Positions 32,104 through 40,364 are shown, counted from the first letter of the stretch. The stretch: DNA of 64,000 bases from Dyadobacter jiangsuensis (GCF_003014695.1 NZ_PYAS01000004.1:434001-498000); one strand, 5' to 3'. Notes: a model not told the origin generated them from the sequence alone. Translations and numbers: made by a program.

Positions 32104-33699
32104 CTAAATGTCGGTTTTAATGGCCGTTAATGCATGCTCCTGCACGAACGGAAGTATAAGAATGAATTCGGAACCCTGGTTTTCGGTGCTCCGGGCGGAA
32201 ATAAGGCCATTGTGCTTGTCCATGATCTTCTTCGCGATGGCCAGCCCGATCCCCGTTCCCTCGTAGGCATTGATGTTGTTGAGCCGTTGGAAAATGACAA
32301 ATATCCGGTCGAGGAACTTCTCGTCGAACCCGATGCCATTGTCGGCGATGATAATGCGGCAATAGGGCCCTTCGGTCGACGCCGGGCTGGAAACGTCTTT
32401 CCCTTCGGTGATCTCGCAGCGGATATCGATCGCGGGCGCTACATCGGGCCGCGAAAATTTCAATGCGTTGCTGATCAGATTCTGGAATACCTGGCGGATC
32501 TGGCTCGGGATGGTTTCCACTACCGGGAGCGCGTCTTTCCGGATGATGGCTTTCTTTTCCCGAATGGTCTCGTCGAAATCGGCCAGCAGCTCTTCCACCA
32601 GCGCATTCAGGTCGGTAGGCTGGAAATAGGCGGTCACCGAGAGCCGTGAGTAATCGAGCAAATCGCTGATCAGCCGCGACATGCGGGCCGAAGAGCTGAT
32701 CGACCGGTTGAGGTATGAGATCGCCTCTTCATTGCCGGAGAGGTATTTGTCCTTAATTAAATGACTGAAAGTCTGAATCTTGCGGAGCGGTTCTTTCAGG
32801 TCGTGGGAGACCACCCAGGCAAATTGCTGCAATTCGTGGTTCGTTGTTTCGAGCTCCGAGTTTTTATCGACCAGTTCTTTGGTGCGCAGCTCCACTTTGT
32901 GTTCCAGCAGTTCATGGGCCATTTTCTGCTGGTGAATATCGGTAAATGTGCCTACCCAGCGCACAATGGCGCCGTTTTGCAATACCGGGATGATTTTAAG
33001 CAGAAAATACTTGTAGTCATCCGAATCCAGCTGCCGCAACCGGGTTTCTCCCGAAAATTCCACGCCATTCAGGAAATGCTGGTTCCAGCGCGTATAGGTT
33101 TGGTCGTCGGGATGGGCTTCCGGGAATGCGTTGGCGTCGTGCGCGTATTGGAACCAATGCTTGTTGACGTATTCGATCTTGCCGTCGTTACGGATCGTGA
33201 ACGCGATCTGCGGTAGTGATTCGAGGATGAAACGTAGCTCGTCCATCCGGGTAGCCAGTTCTTCCTGTGCGTGCTTGCGGATATCGATTTCGTGCCGGAG
33301 TGATTCCTGAATGGCTTTAAGCTCCTGCTGCTGTTCGAAAAGCCGGTAGAAGGTTTTTACTTTCAATAGCAGGATATCGGGGTCGACGGGCTTGGTGAGG
33401 TAATCGATACCACCTGAGGTATAGCCTTTTGTAATGAATTTTTTCTCCGTATTAACCGCAGAGAGGAAGATAATGGGGGTGTCTTTTGCTTTTCCGAAGC
33501 CCGCGATTGCCTCCGCCACCTCGAAGCCGTCCATGCCCGGCATTTGTACATCGAGAATGATCACGGAATAGGTTTTATTGAGCACCTTCTTCAATGCTTC
33601 CTCACCCGACTCCGCAGTGTCGGTGTTGAAATTGTGGAGTTCCAGGATTTTTTTAAGCGGTAAAATATTTTCCGGCCTGTCGTCGACAATAAGAATCAT
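32104..33699 (-). CDS. Receiver-PAS-histidine kinase, 531 aa
   Basis: N-terminal receiver (D50 in 'IILDVQMPGMDG', K103), coiled coil, PAS about 150-258 ('LESLPQIAFTIRNDGKIEYVN'), HisKA with H299 in 'WVVSHDLKEPLRKIQTFSHL', a phytochrome-like type, and HATPase with 'GTGIGLAIAKKIM'. No membrane span: a cytoplasmic kinase that accepts a signal by phosphorylation. ATG at 33699 is used since it starts exactly with the receiver strand; the frame extends upstream with GTG. First gene of the CheR/CheB signalling operon, 13 bases before the hybrid kinase. Confidence 0.92.
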   Translation of the reverse strand: MILIVDDRPENILPLKKILELHNFNTDTAESGEEALKKVLNKTYSVIILDVQMPGMDGFEVAEAIAGFGKAKDTPIIFLSAVNTEKKFITKGYTSGGIDYLTKPVDPDILLLKVKTFYRLFEQQQELKAIQESLRHEIDIRKHAQEELATRMDELRFILESLPQIAFTIRNDGKIEYVNKHWFQYAHDANAFPEAHPDDQTYTRWNQHFLNGVEFSGETRLRQLDSDDYKYFLLKIIPVLQNGAIVRWVGTFTDIHQQKMAHELLEHKVELRTKELVDKNSELETTNHELQQFAWVVSHDLKEPLRKIQTFSHLIKDKYLSGNEEAISYLNRSISSSARMSRLISDLLDYSRLSVTAYFQPTDLNALVEELLADFDETIREKKAIIRKDALPVVETIPSQIRQVFQNLISNALKFSRPDVAPAIDIRCEITEGKDVSSPASTEGPYCRIIIADNGIGFDEKFLDRIFVIFQRLNNINAYEGTGIGLAIAKKIMDKHNGLISARSTENQGSEFILILPFVQEHALTAIKTDI

Positions 33700-34033
33700 G
33701 GTTTCGGTTAAAGTAGGCACTAATCTGGTATTTGCCGAACGCTGAGCGTCGAGGCCGGTGTCGGACACCGGTATCTATATACGGTTTGCTTGAAGAAACA
33801 CAAAAAAATCTAGTGTGCGTACAAGTGTGGCCGTGTGTGTAGTACGGATTTTGTACAAAAATTGTACCAGTTACTACGCTTGCCGGCGGTTTTTTCTAAT
33901 TGTCTGTGCGAAAGCAGAAAGTGCCCGGGAGTTGCCTTGGGTTAAGTCTGTGGGAAAGCACATTTCCCAGGTGTGGTTGGGGAATTTCTTCCAATATGCG
34001 ACTGGTGTCGCGCTGGACATAGCCGTGCCAATG
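33700..34033. other. 334-base gene-free region upstream of the signalling operon
   Basis: It holds a perfect palindrome (33755-33771, listed separately), an A+T-rich stretch and four GTAC sites at 33819, 33842, 33853 and 33864. The last three are spaced by 11 bases each, two as TTGTAC, and 33849-33860 is the palindrome TTTTGTACAAAA. This is a likely regulatory region; no gene is seen. Confidence 0.5.
33755..33771. promoter_or_regulatory. 17-bp perfect palindrome upstream of the REC-PAS kinase
   Basis: CCGGTGTC-G-GACACCGG, 8-bp arms around a single base, 56 bases before the start codon of the first gene of the signalling operon. A dimeric regulator binding site is the simplest reading; a hairpin is unlikely because the loop would be too small. 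Confidence 0.45.
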
Positions 34034-34606
34034 TTACAGATTTCTGATTTTGATCCGAATGTCGTGCGGGGCAGCCTCGTCGCCTCCGAAATAGGGGAGC
34101 AGCTTGTAAGCCACACCCACACCGCCCGAGCAGTGGCGGGGCATTACCGTTTCGATCCCGCGAAAAGTGAACACGTAGGTATTCTCGCGGATATCTATCC
34201 GAAAGCTGGTGATCTCGTTCAGTTCTGCCGTGCCTAGTTCGCGTTCCTGGCGCACGCCATTCAAGTATATGTACGCGTAGATGCGCAGCGCACCCTCGCG
34301 CCAGTTCCATCCGAAACGTGCGCTGTTGTTGTGGTGCTGTGAGCTGCAATCCGAAAAACCGTAGAGTTTGTTGATATCGTTCTGGTTTTCGGGGACCGTC
34401 GTTTTGTACACGCAACTGCTGTCGAACAACGCCTGGAACCGCATGGATGAGCCCGTGAACAGCGTATTCAGGTTGCGCTCCACCTCGTGGTTGCCCGCCT
34501 TGATATCATAAGTAATAAAATCGTCCCCAAAACTCGGCGTATTGCCGATCCAATCGCAGGAAACAGCGCCGATCAGGAGGGTGAGCGCCATTATATATCG
34601 TTTCAT
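34034..34606 (-). CDS. Lipoprotein of unknown function, 190 aa
   Basis: Lipobox 'LLIGAVSC' close to the N-terminus, then about 175 residues of beta-rich sequence with several aromatic residues and cysteines ('DSSCVYKTT', 'FSDCSSQHHNNSA', 'RHCSGGVGVAYKLL'). No domain recognised. Start chosen at the ATG giving the lipoprotein signal; the frame extends upstream without sense. Transcribed towards the signalling operon but separated from it by 334 bases. Confidence 0.65.
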   Translation of the reverse strand: MKRYIMALTLLIGAVSCDWIGNTPSFGDDFITYDIKAGNHEVERNLNTLFTGSSMRFQALFDSSCVYKTTVPENQNDINKLYGFSDCSSQHHNNSARFGWNWREGALRIYAYIYLNGVRQERELGTAELNEITSFRIDIRENTYVFTFRGIETVMPRHCSGGVGVAYKLLPYFGGDEAAPHDIRIKIRNL

Positions 34607-34760
34607 CGGTTCTGGTTTTAGTAAATGCCGGCCGAAATTTAGCATAGGAACGCACAATTCGTTTAAAAATTGGATGCGGCATGGGCGGGAAAACAAAAAC
34701 ACCTGGTACCGGCGAGGGGTGGCTTTGGTTTGAAAGAGTGTGATAATGGAGTGGAAGGGC

Positions 34761-34805
34761 ACAAAAAAAACGAAGTCCGGATGTTCGTTTCATGCGGACT
34801 TCGTT
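34761..34805 (-). terminator. Intrinsic terminator of the 55-residue gene
   Basis: AACGAAGTCCG / CGGACTTCGTT, a perfect 11-bp stem with a 15-base loop; on the minus strand it is followed by eight T. It ends the transcript of the small gene at 34842-35009. Confidence 0.8.
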
Positions 34806-34841
34806 TCAACTTAGGAACCATTTAATAAGGTGCGTTGAATG

Positions 34842-35009
34842 CTACCTTTGCTGTTTTCCCAGACTGTGATTCTCTTTCTGGTTGCTGGTAATATGATTAC
34901 CTTTCACCATTTCTTCCTCACGATGTCTGCTATCCAGATTGTCTTTGTTTTCAGGCCTGTTCCGGACCTGGCCTTGCGGCGTGGTTCCTGAACTTTGTGA
35001 ATGTTTCAT
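34842..35009 (-). CDS. Small hydrophilic protein, 55 aa, unknown
   Basis: An ATG frame of 55 residues rich in N, Q, K, H, R, S and E with no hydrophobic segment ('MKHSQSSGTTPQGQVRNRP' at the start, 'ENHSLGKQQR' at the end); likely disordered. It has its own TAnnTTTG promoter about 47 bases upstream and a strong terminator 37 bases after the stop, so a discrete transcription unit of this size is well supported. The protein is not recognised; the RNA itself could be the product instead. Confidence 0.6.
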   Translation of the reverse strand: MKHSQSSGTTPQGQVRNRPENKDNLDSRHREEEMVKGNHITSNQKENHSLGKQQR

Positions 35010-35055
35010 GACAATTTTCTAAATGGTTATGTCATGTATTATCTAAATATTGTGC

Positions 35056-35063
35056 CAAAGTTA
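35056..35063 (-). promoter_or_regulatory. -7 element TAACTTTG for the 55-residue gene
   Basis: On the minus strand TAACTTTG matches TAnnTTTG, 46 bases before the ATG. It lies between the end of the RlmL-like gene and the small gene. No -33 TTG seen. Confidence 0.45.
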
Positions 35064-35107
35064 TCGGGTGGGATGCCAGGTTTTGGCAGCGCTTCTGAAT
35101 TTGGGAA

Positions 35108-36271
35108 TTACACCCGTCGCGAACCTTCGTAAAGTTCGTATTCCAGCAGTCTGCAATCGATTTTTCCGGAATAAAACTCAATTCTGCGCTTGGCTTTGAG
35201 CCCGATTTTCTTGGCCAGGTCGAGGTTTCCGGTAAACACATATCCGTAATATCCTCCACACTTCTGTTTCATAAAATCACCAATCCGTCCATAAGTTTCT
35301 TCAAGTTCGCTGATCTCGCCGAGACGTTCGCCGTACTCCGGGTTTACGAAGAACACGCCTTTGTTATCCTGAGGTACTTCGGTGTCGGCAAAATCGCAGA
35401 GTCCGAATTCGATCATGTCGGCCACGCCGGCGGCAATCGCGTTCTTTTTCGCATTGGTAACCGCATTCTGATCGTAATCGGTAGCGATAATGCGCAGGTT
35501 CGGAGCCTCGATGATCTGCGCTTCCAGCTTGTCCTGTGCATTGAAATACACTTCCTCGTCGTACCCAAGCAGATGCATGAACGAATAATTATCTCTGAAA
35601 AGTCCCGGACGGCTATTGGTGGCAATCAACGCAGCTTCGATCGCGAGCGTGCCCGAGCCGCACATCGGATTGACAAATGCCGAATTGCGGTTCCATTGGC
35701 TAGCCAGGATCGTGGCTGACGCGAGGGCTTCCAGCATGGGAGCCTTGCCCGGGATCTTGCGGTAGCCGTGCCGCGCTACGGTTTCTCCGGAGGTATCAAT
35801 GAAGATCTCTGCGCGGTCGTCCTTCCAGAATAAATGCACCACCGCTCCCTTCAATTCCGACCCTGTCGATGGCCTTGCGCCTTTTTTATCACGTAGCCTG
35901 TCCACGATGGCGTCCTTCACGCGCAGGTTAGCAAACATGGTGTTGTTTACGGTGGCGGTCATTACGTTGCTGGTAACCGAGAAATACGCGTCGTCGGCCA
36001 GGATATTCTCCCATTGCATTTTGGATAAAAACCGGTAGACATCGTCGGGATGCTGGGCGCTGAACGTGCCGAGGCTGTACAATACCTGGCTCGCGCAATA
36101 GAGGTTGAGGTTCAGTTTAATACAGTCGTTGACAGTTCCCCGCAGCCGTACGCCGGTGGCAAAGGTCTCTTCCACCCGGTAGCCCAATTCCGTCACCTCT
36201 TTTTCGAGAAACGGTGCAAGGCGTTTGTAACAGGTAATGATAATAGGGGCGGTTGTTTTGAATAGGGACAT
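35108..36271 (-). CDS. THUMP-domain class I RNA methyltransferase (RlmL/K type), 387 aa
   Basis: Ferredoxin-like plus THUMP region (1-160, with 'MFANLRVKDAIVDRLRDKKGARPST') followed by a Rossmann methyltransferase with 'MCGSGTLAIEAALIA'. The catalytic loop expected as NPPY reads 'VNPEYGERLGE', that is NPEY. It should make N2-methylguanosine in 23S rRNA, as the N-terminal half of E. coli RlmL does; the K half is absent, which is common. SAM-dependent, cytoplasmic. The loop change may alter or shift activity. Confidence 0.88.
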   Translation of the reverse strand: MSLFKTTAPIIITCYKRLAPFLEKEVTELGYRVEETFATGVRLRGTVNDCIKLNLNLYCASQVLYSLGTFSAQHPDDVYRFLSKMQWENILADDAYFSVTSNVMTATVNNTMFANLRVKDAIVDRLRDKKGARPSTGSELKGAVVHLFWKDDRAEIFIDTSGETVARHGYRKIPGKAPMLEALASATILASQWNRNSAFVNPMCGSGTLAIEAALIATNSRPGLFRDNYSFMHLLGYDEEVYFNAQDKLEAQIIEAPNLRIIATDYDQNAVTNAKKNAIAAGVADMIEFGLCDFADTEVPQDNKGVFFVNPEYGERLGEISELEETYGRIGDFMKQKCGGYYGYVFTGNLDLAKKIGLKAKRRIEFYSGKIDCRLLEYELYEGSRRV

Positions 36272-36294
36272 TGGTATGAGGCTTTAAGCATTAG

Positions 36295-36373
36295 GCTATA
36301 AGCTGTAAGCTGTGTACTATAAGCTATCAGCAGATTCCTTGTGGCTTACAGCTGAAAGCCTATTGCTTATAGC
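36295..36373. repeat. Nested inverted repeats of GCTxTAAGC motifs
   Basis: GCTATAAGC (36295-36303) pairs with GCTTATAGC (36365-36373) and GCTGTAAGC (36302-36310) with GCTTACAGC (36344-36352), giving a nested hairpin in the 135 bases between the RlmL-like gene and the oxidoreductase. It may end transcription or mark a mobile repeat. Confidence 0.5.
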
Positions 36374-36406
36374 ATCCTGCAAAACTACCACATTGCAACA
36401 CGTCTA

Positions 36407-37315
36407 TTAGTACTCTTCGTTGATTAATTCATGATTGAGCCTTGCCCCGGCGGTCGTTCCTGCTGCCATGGCCCCTGTTAACCCCCTGAATGCACCGCTG
36501 TTATCGCCGGCGGCGTAAATACCCGCTACCGTTGTTTTTTGTGCCTCGTCAACTTTGATAAAGCCCTGCGGATTAAGCTCGCAGCCCAGTTCTTCCGGTA
36601 TCAGCGAATGCTGCACGAATGCCGGGCGGTGATAAAGGGCGGTAATGTCGCGTGTAGCGCCGTCGGTGAGGCGGAGCGATTGCAGATAACCGTTTTCGTG
36701 GTTCAGCGAGGCGATGGGCTGTTCGATGATTTCCGCCCCGAATGCGAGCATCTTTTCGCGCGCCGCTGTGTCGAATGTGGCAGGGCCGTTGGTATAAAGG
36801 GTTAAGTCGGCGGTCCAGTTGCGGATCATTTTGAGGTATTCCAACGCCATTTCGCCATTCATGAGGACGCCGGTGCGGGCATCGCTGTATTCATAACCGT
36901 GGCAGTAGGGGCAATGGATGGCGCTGATTCCCCAGCTTTCGGCAAAGCCCGGAAGGTCGGGCATAATGTCCCGGATACCCGTTGTGAAAATCAGCTTTCT
37001 GGCTTGCAAGGCATGCCCCTCGTCCACAGTGACGGTGAATGCGCCGTCTGTTCCCGCCACCTGCGTGACCAGGCCCGCCTGCATTTGCACGGTCGGGTAG
37101 GCGAGCACCTGCTCGCGTGCGAGGGCGGAGATTTCGGCGGGGGTCTTGCCGTCGTGGGTAATGAGGTTATGCGAATGGGGCGTCTGGCGGTTGCAGGGTT
37201 TGCCGCTGTCAATGATAATTACCTTGCGGCGGGCACGGCCCAATGTCATCGCTGCCGAAAGCCCGGCGTAGCTGCCGCCGATAATCGCGACGTCGAATAG
37301 TTGTTGATCAGTCAT
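36407..37315 (-). CDS. NAD(P)/FAD oxidoreductase, thioredoxin reductase-like, 302 aa
   Basis: FAD motif 'VAIIGGSYAGLSAAMTLGRA' at the N-terminus, redox pair CPYC in 'AIHCPYCHGYEYS', second dinucleotide region, and C-terminal 'GIYAAGDNSGAFRGLTGAMAAG'. Length and order fit TrxB-like flavoproteins that reduce a small protein or flavin. ATG at 37315 is used because the FAD strand starts right after. It follows a TetR gene by 51 bases and has a copy of the TetR operator in front of it, so it is the probable target. Confidence 0.9.
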   Translation of the reverse strand: MTDQQLFDVAIIGGSYAGLSAAMTLGRARRKVIIIDSGKPCNRQTPHSHNLITHDGKTPAEISALAREQVLAYPTVQMQAGLVTQVAGTDGAFTVTVDEGHALQARKLIFTTGIRDIMPDLPGFAESWGISAIHCPYCHGYEYSDARTGVLMNGEMALEYLKMIRNWTADLTLYTNGPATFDTAAREKMLAFGAEIIEQPIASLNHENGYLQSLRLTDGATRDITALYHRPAFVQHSLIPEELGCELNPQGFIKVDEAQKTTVAGIYAAGDNSGAFRGLTGAMAAGTTAGARLNHELINEEY

Positions 37316-37330
37316 AATTGAAATGTATAA

Positions 37331-37350
37331 ATGTCTCAAAAATGAGACAT
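37331..37350. promoter_or_regulatory. TetR operator in front of the oxidoreductase
   Basis: ATGTCTCA-AAAA-TGAGACAT, perfect 8-bp arms with a 4-base spacer, 15 bases before the start codon. Its centre reads CATTTTTG on the coding strand, one base off the -7 consensus, so repressor binding would block the promoter. A close copy precedes tetR. Confidence 0.7.
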
Positions 37351-37366
37351 GATTGAACAAATTTTT

Positions 37367-37921
37367 TTAAATACCTATTCCCTTACTAAATGAAAACCAG
37401 GCAAGTTCGCGTGCCTCCGGGCGGCCAAGCACTCCTTTTTGCTGTGAATTAATGAACACCACCACCACGCTTTGGAAGAAATTGTGGATCCAATCGACCG
37501 TCATTCCCTGGTTGAGCACACCTTTCGTGAGCAGGACTTGCAGGTTACCCTTCCAGAGCTCGAATGTGTGGTCATATTCGGAGCATTCTTCGTTGGCGGC
37601 CTGGTGCTTATGGTCGTGCAGCGTGTGTAGTTTATGCAAAAATGTGTTTTTGGAACCGCAATCGAGCCCGGCGTAAAACATGGCTTCGAGCCGCTCGCGC
37701 GGATTTTCGGTCGTATTGTAAGCATTGGACATGGCTATCGCGCAGGCTTTCCGGATTTCCTTCTGGCATTTGTCCATCAATTCCTTCCTGTCCTTGAAAT
37801 ACCGGTGCAAAGTCCGCCGCGTCACCTGCGCCTGGTCTGCCACTTTTTCCAGCGGTGCAGAGAGATCCTCATTGAAAATCAGGATCGCAGCTTCGATAAT
37901 ACTTTGCTCGGTATCTTTCAT
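37367..37921 (-). CDS. TetR-family repressor, 184 aa
   Basis: TetR helix-turn-helix at residues 10-56 ('QSIIEAAILIFNEDLSAPLEKVADQAQVTRRTLHRYFKDRKEL') and a helical ligand domain to the end; two Cys-containing helices ('YAGLDCGSKNTF', 'NEECSEYDH'). Two near-identical 18-bp operators flank it, one in its own promoter and one before the oxidoreductase gene, so self-repression and control of the flavoprotein are likely. Ligand unknown. Confidence 0.9.
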   Translation of the reverse strand: MKDTEQSIIEAAILIFNEDLSAPLEKVADQAQVTRRTLHRYFKDRKELMDKCQKEIRKACAIAMSNAYNTTENPRERLEAMFYAGLDCGSKNTFLHKLHTLHDHKHQAANEECSEYDHTFELWKGNLQVLLTKGVLNQGMTVDWIHNFFQSVVVVFINSQQKGVLGRPEARELAWFSFSKGIGI

Positions 37922-37928
37922 GATTTTG

Positions 37929-37936
37929 CAAAGGTA
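37929..37936 (-). promoter_or_regulatory. -7 element TACCTTTG of tetR
   Basis: On the minus strand TACCTTTG is 7 bases from the ATG, so the message is nearly leaderless. The second TetR operator (37943-37960) occupies the -33 region just upstream. Confidence 0.5.
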
Positions 37937-37942
37937 GTAAAG

Positions 37943-37960
37943 TGTCTCATATCTGTGACA
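37943..37960. promoter_or_regulatory. TetR operator upstream of tetR
   Basis: TGTCTCA-TATC-TGTGACA has the same arms and 4-base spacer as the operator at 37331-37350 with one mismatch in the right arm. It covers the region upstream of the tetR -7 element, consistent with autorepression. Confidence 0.65.
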
Positions 37961-37988
37961 TTTCGATTGAGGTATTTTACTTTACAAC

Positions 37989-38016
37989 AAAAAAAAGACG
38001 CCCCTTTCGAAGCGCC
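37989..38016 (-). terminator. Terminator of the cytochrome-dehydrogenase gene
   Basis: On the minus strand GGCGCTTC-GAAA-GGGGCGTC forms an 8-bp stem with three G-U pairs and a GAAA tetraloop, followed by about eight T. Confidence 0.7.
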
Positions 38017-38042
38017 TTTCATTCATAATCAACAACATACCA

Positions 38043-40364
38043 TCAAATGCCGTTCAACTCGGCTTCGGTGAATGCTTTTTCGCGGCCGGTGAGCTTGGTG
38101 CGGACTCTGGTAACTTCTTCGGTGGTTACCTTGTCGGCATTGTTGCGCCACGAGCGGCGGATGAAACTTAATAGCTGTGCGATGTCTTCGTTGGGCATGT
38201 CCTTGTCGTAGCCGATGCCGGGCATGTCGCCGCTTACTTCCGGCGTCTGGTACACATGACCGTTCACTTTAACCGGACCGGTAAGGCCGAAAAGGACAAT
38301 GGAAATGAGTTTGTCCTTATTGCCGGTTACCCATTCCGACTGGTTCAATGGCGGAGCGAGTGACTTCACACCGCCGCCGTCGGCACCGTGGCAGGTCTGG
38401 CACACGGAAGTAAATAATGCTTCACCTTTCGGGAATTCCTTTTTCAGCATTTCGGGGTTGCGATTGCCCTGTGCATTGCGGACTGCCGTCACCACGCGTG
38501 CCAGCTGCTTGTTGATCAACGCGTTCTGATCTGATACCGAGGCGGATAGGGCGCTCTGGAAGGTTTCTTCCTGATCCTGCAAATTGCTGATAATGGCGTC
38601 GGACACGTAGCGGCTGTTGGGATATTTGGCTGCCAGCTTGTTGAGCAGCCCGCGGGATGCGTTCTGGTCGAATTTTTCGATGCTTTTGGCAAGCAACGCA
38701 ATGTAAGGCGCTGCGAGCGTGTCGCCGGAGTCCACGATACCGTCAAATGCGGTGGCAAACTGCTGGTAGGAAGTCGGTGTGATTACCGCCGTCGACGCGT
38801 AGAGCCCCTGGGCACGGAAAGTCCAGGCCGATTGCCGGATCCAGCTCAGCGCCTCTTCCGGTTTCAGGGAATTCAGGCCTTCCAGTGTCCACAATGCATG
38901 AATGGCCAGCAATGGATCGGCAGTTTGTTTGATAGCTTCGCGAAGTGCAGGAACCGTCTGGTTGTATTTGCCGTCGATCAGCTTTTGCTGTGCGCGGTCG
39001 CGGACCCAGCCGTTGGGGTGGCTCAGCAGTTTCACCAATTCCTGTGCGCCATCCGGGATAGTTACCGGTTTGGGGTTCGAGCCTTTCGGCACGATCTTGT
39101 AAATGCGGCCCGCCGAAAGTGGCTGCGTCAGGTCGCGTTTGCCGATCTGGTCTTTCAGGTAAGGCGTCAGGTAAGTCTTGTGCTGGATAATACCGCGGTA
39201 CATATCGAGTACGAACATGCTGCCATCGGGCGCATTGTAAAGGCTCACGGGGCGGAAGCGCTCGTCGGTGCTGGCGAGGAATTCCTTACCCTTGTAGGCG
39301 ATATCGCCTTTCACCACATAACCCTTTTCATTCAGGAAATCACGTTTGATCAGGTTAGCGGACGGCTCCGGTACAAATGCATTGAAATCGTAATTCTTGC
39401 CAAACAGGTCGCCGCGGTAAATGACGGGCGCAGCCGCCGCTGTAAACTCATTCAGGCGCAAGCTGTCGTCGAGGACATTCTTCATGTAGCCGCGATTCAC
39501 GCCCGGTGTGGGGTGGAGCGGATATACTTTGTTGTTTGCCACCGATTTCTCGTTGTAGCCGGCAACACCTCTCTGATTCTTGTTCCACGCACCTAGCCCG
39601 GCAGGGAAATAGTCGCCAAGCAGGTTCTGTGAGTTGTTGTTATAGTAAAGACGGCCGTAGTTATCCTGGCAAATGCCCCATTGGCCACGGAAGTGGGTAT
39701 GCTCGATCACCCATTTACCACCCACATGACGATAGCGTTTGTCGGATTTGGCATTATAAATCCAGTTGTCCATCGCGCGCAGCAGGCCGTTAGGCTGGTG
39801 CTCGACGTTACCGCCCTCCGTGTATTTAGGATCTACGAGCGTCTTTTTGACCACCTGGTCGTTTTTCAATTCATAAAACCAAAGGTTGGTCGGCTCGGCT
39901 ACGAGGATACCGTTTTCAATCAGGCAGATCGCCCGCGGCAGTATAAGCGAGTCGATCACTACCTTGCGGTCGTCGTAAACGCCGTCCTTATTCTTATCGT
40001 CGAGGATCACGATATTACCATTCGGGATGTCTTCTCCGGTTCCGATGGTGTCGGGCATGTAGCCAACCATCTCCACAACCCACATTCTGGCTTTGTCGTC
40101 GAACTGCATGGCCACAGGCGCGCTTACGAGCGGCTCGGCGGCAACGAGTTTGACTTCAAAACCATCCTCGATGACCATTTTACCGATGGTTTCGGAAGCT
40201 GGGATGAAGGGAGATTTTCCGGCATTTGAGGCAGGCTTTTCTTCTTTCGCAACGGTTGTCGTAGCGGAAGAGGTCGTTTGCTGACTGGTTTGTTTGTTGG
40301 TTTTACAATATACCAACATGGACGAAACAGCCAGGATGAAAAGGGGATAACGGTACTTCTTCAT
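38043..40364 (-). CDS. PVC-type dehydrogenase/cytochrome c lipoprotein, 773 aa
   Basis: Lipoprotein (C20 in 'SSMLVYCKTNKQ') with a beta-propeller dehydrogenase-like domain (60-430; 'FEVKLVAAEPLVSAPVAMQFDDKARMWVVE'), a HEAT-like helical region, and a C-terminal c-type cytochrome with CQTCH near residue 655. This layout matches large membrane-anchored 'PVC-type' dehydrogenase proteins of Bacteroidota and Planctomycetes. It probably oxidises a sugar or sugar alcohol at the outer surface of the inner or outer membrane, passing electrons to haem. Downstream in the same direction of an ACS-family transporter (48 bases). Confidence 0.82.
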   Translation of the reverse strand: MKKYRYPLFILAVSSMLVYCKTNKQTSQQTTSSATTTVAKEEKPASNAGKSPFIPASETIGKMVIEDGFEVKLVAAEPLVSAPVAMQFDDKARMWVVEMVGYMPDTIGTGEDIPNGNIVILDDKNKDGVYDDRKVVIDSLILPRAICLIENGILVAEPTNLWFYELKNDQVVKKTLVDPKYTEGGNVEHQPNGLLRAMDNWIYNAKSDKRYRHVGGKWVIEHTHFRGQWGICQDNYGRLYYNNNSQNLLGDYFPAGLGAWNKNQRGVAGYNEKSVANNKVYPLHPTPGVNRGYMKNVLDDSLRLNEFTAAAAPVIYRGDLFGKNYDFNAFVPEPSANLIKRDFLNEKGYVVKGDIAYKGKEFLASTDERFRPVSLYNAPDGSMFVLDMYRGIIQHKTYLTPYLKDQIGKRDLTQPLSAGRIYKIVPKGSNPKPVTIPDGAQELVKLLSHPNGWVRDRAQQKLIDGKYNQTVPALREAIKQTADPLLAIHALWTLEGLNSLKPEEALSWIRQSAWTFRAQGLYASTAVITPTSYQQFATAFDGIVDSGDTLAAPYIALLAKSIEKFDQNASRGLLNKLAAKYPNSRYVSDAIISNLQDQEETFQSALSASVSDQNALINKQLARVVTAVRNAQGNRNPEMLKKEFPKGEALFTSVCQTCHGADGGGVKSLAPPLNQSEWVTGNKDKLISIVLFGLTGPVKVNGHVYQTPEVSGDMPGIGYDKDMPNEDIAQLLSFIRRSWRNNADKVTTEEVTRVRTKLTGREKAFTEAELNGI

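Noticed and set aside
33815-34237. 140-codon frame in the region between the signalling operon and the lipoprotein gene
   Set aside because: Composition is odd and the second half is antisense to a lipoprotein with a clear lipobox.
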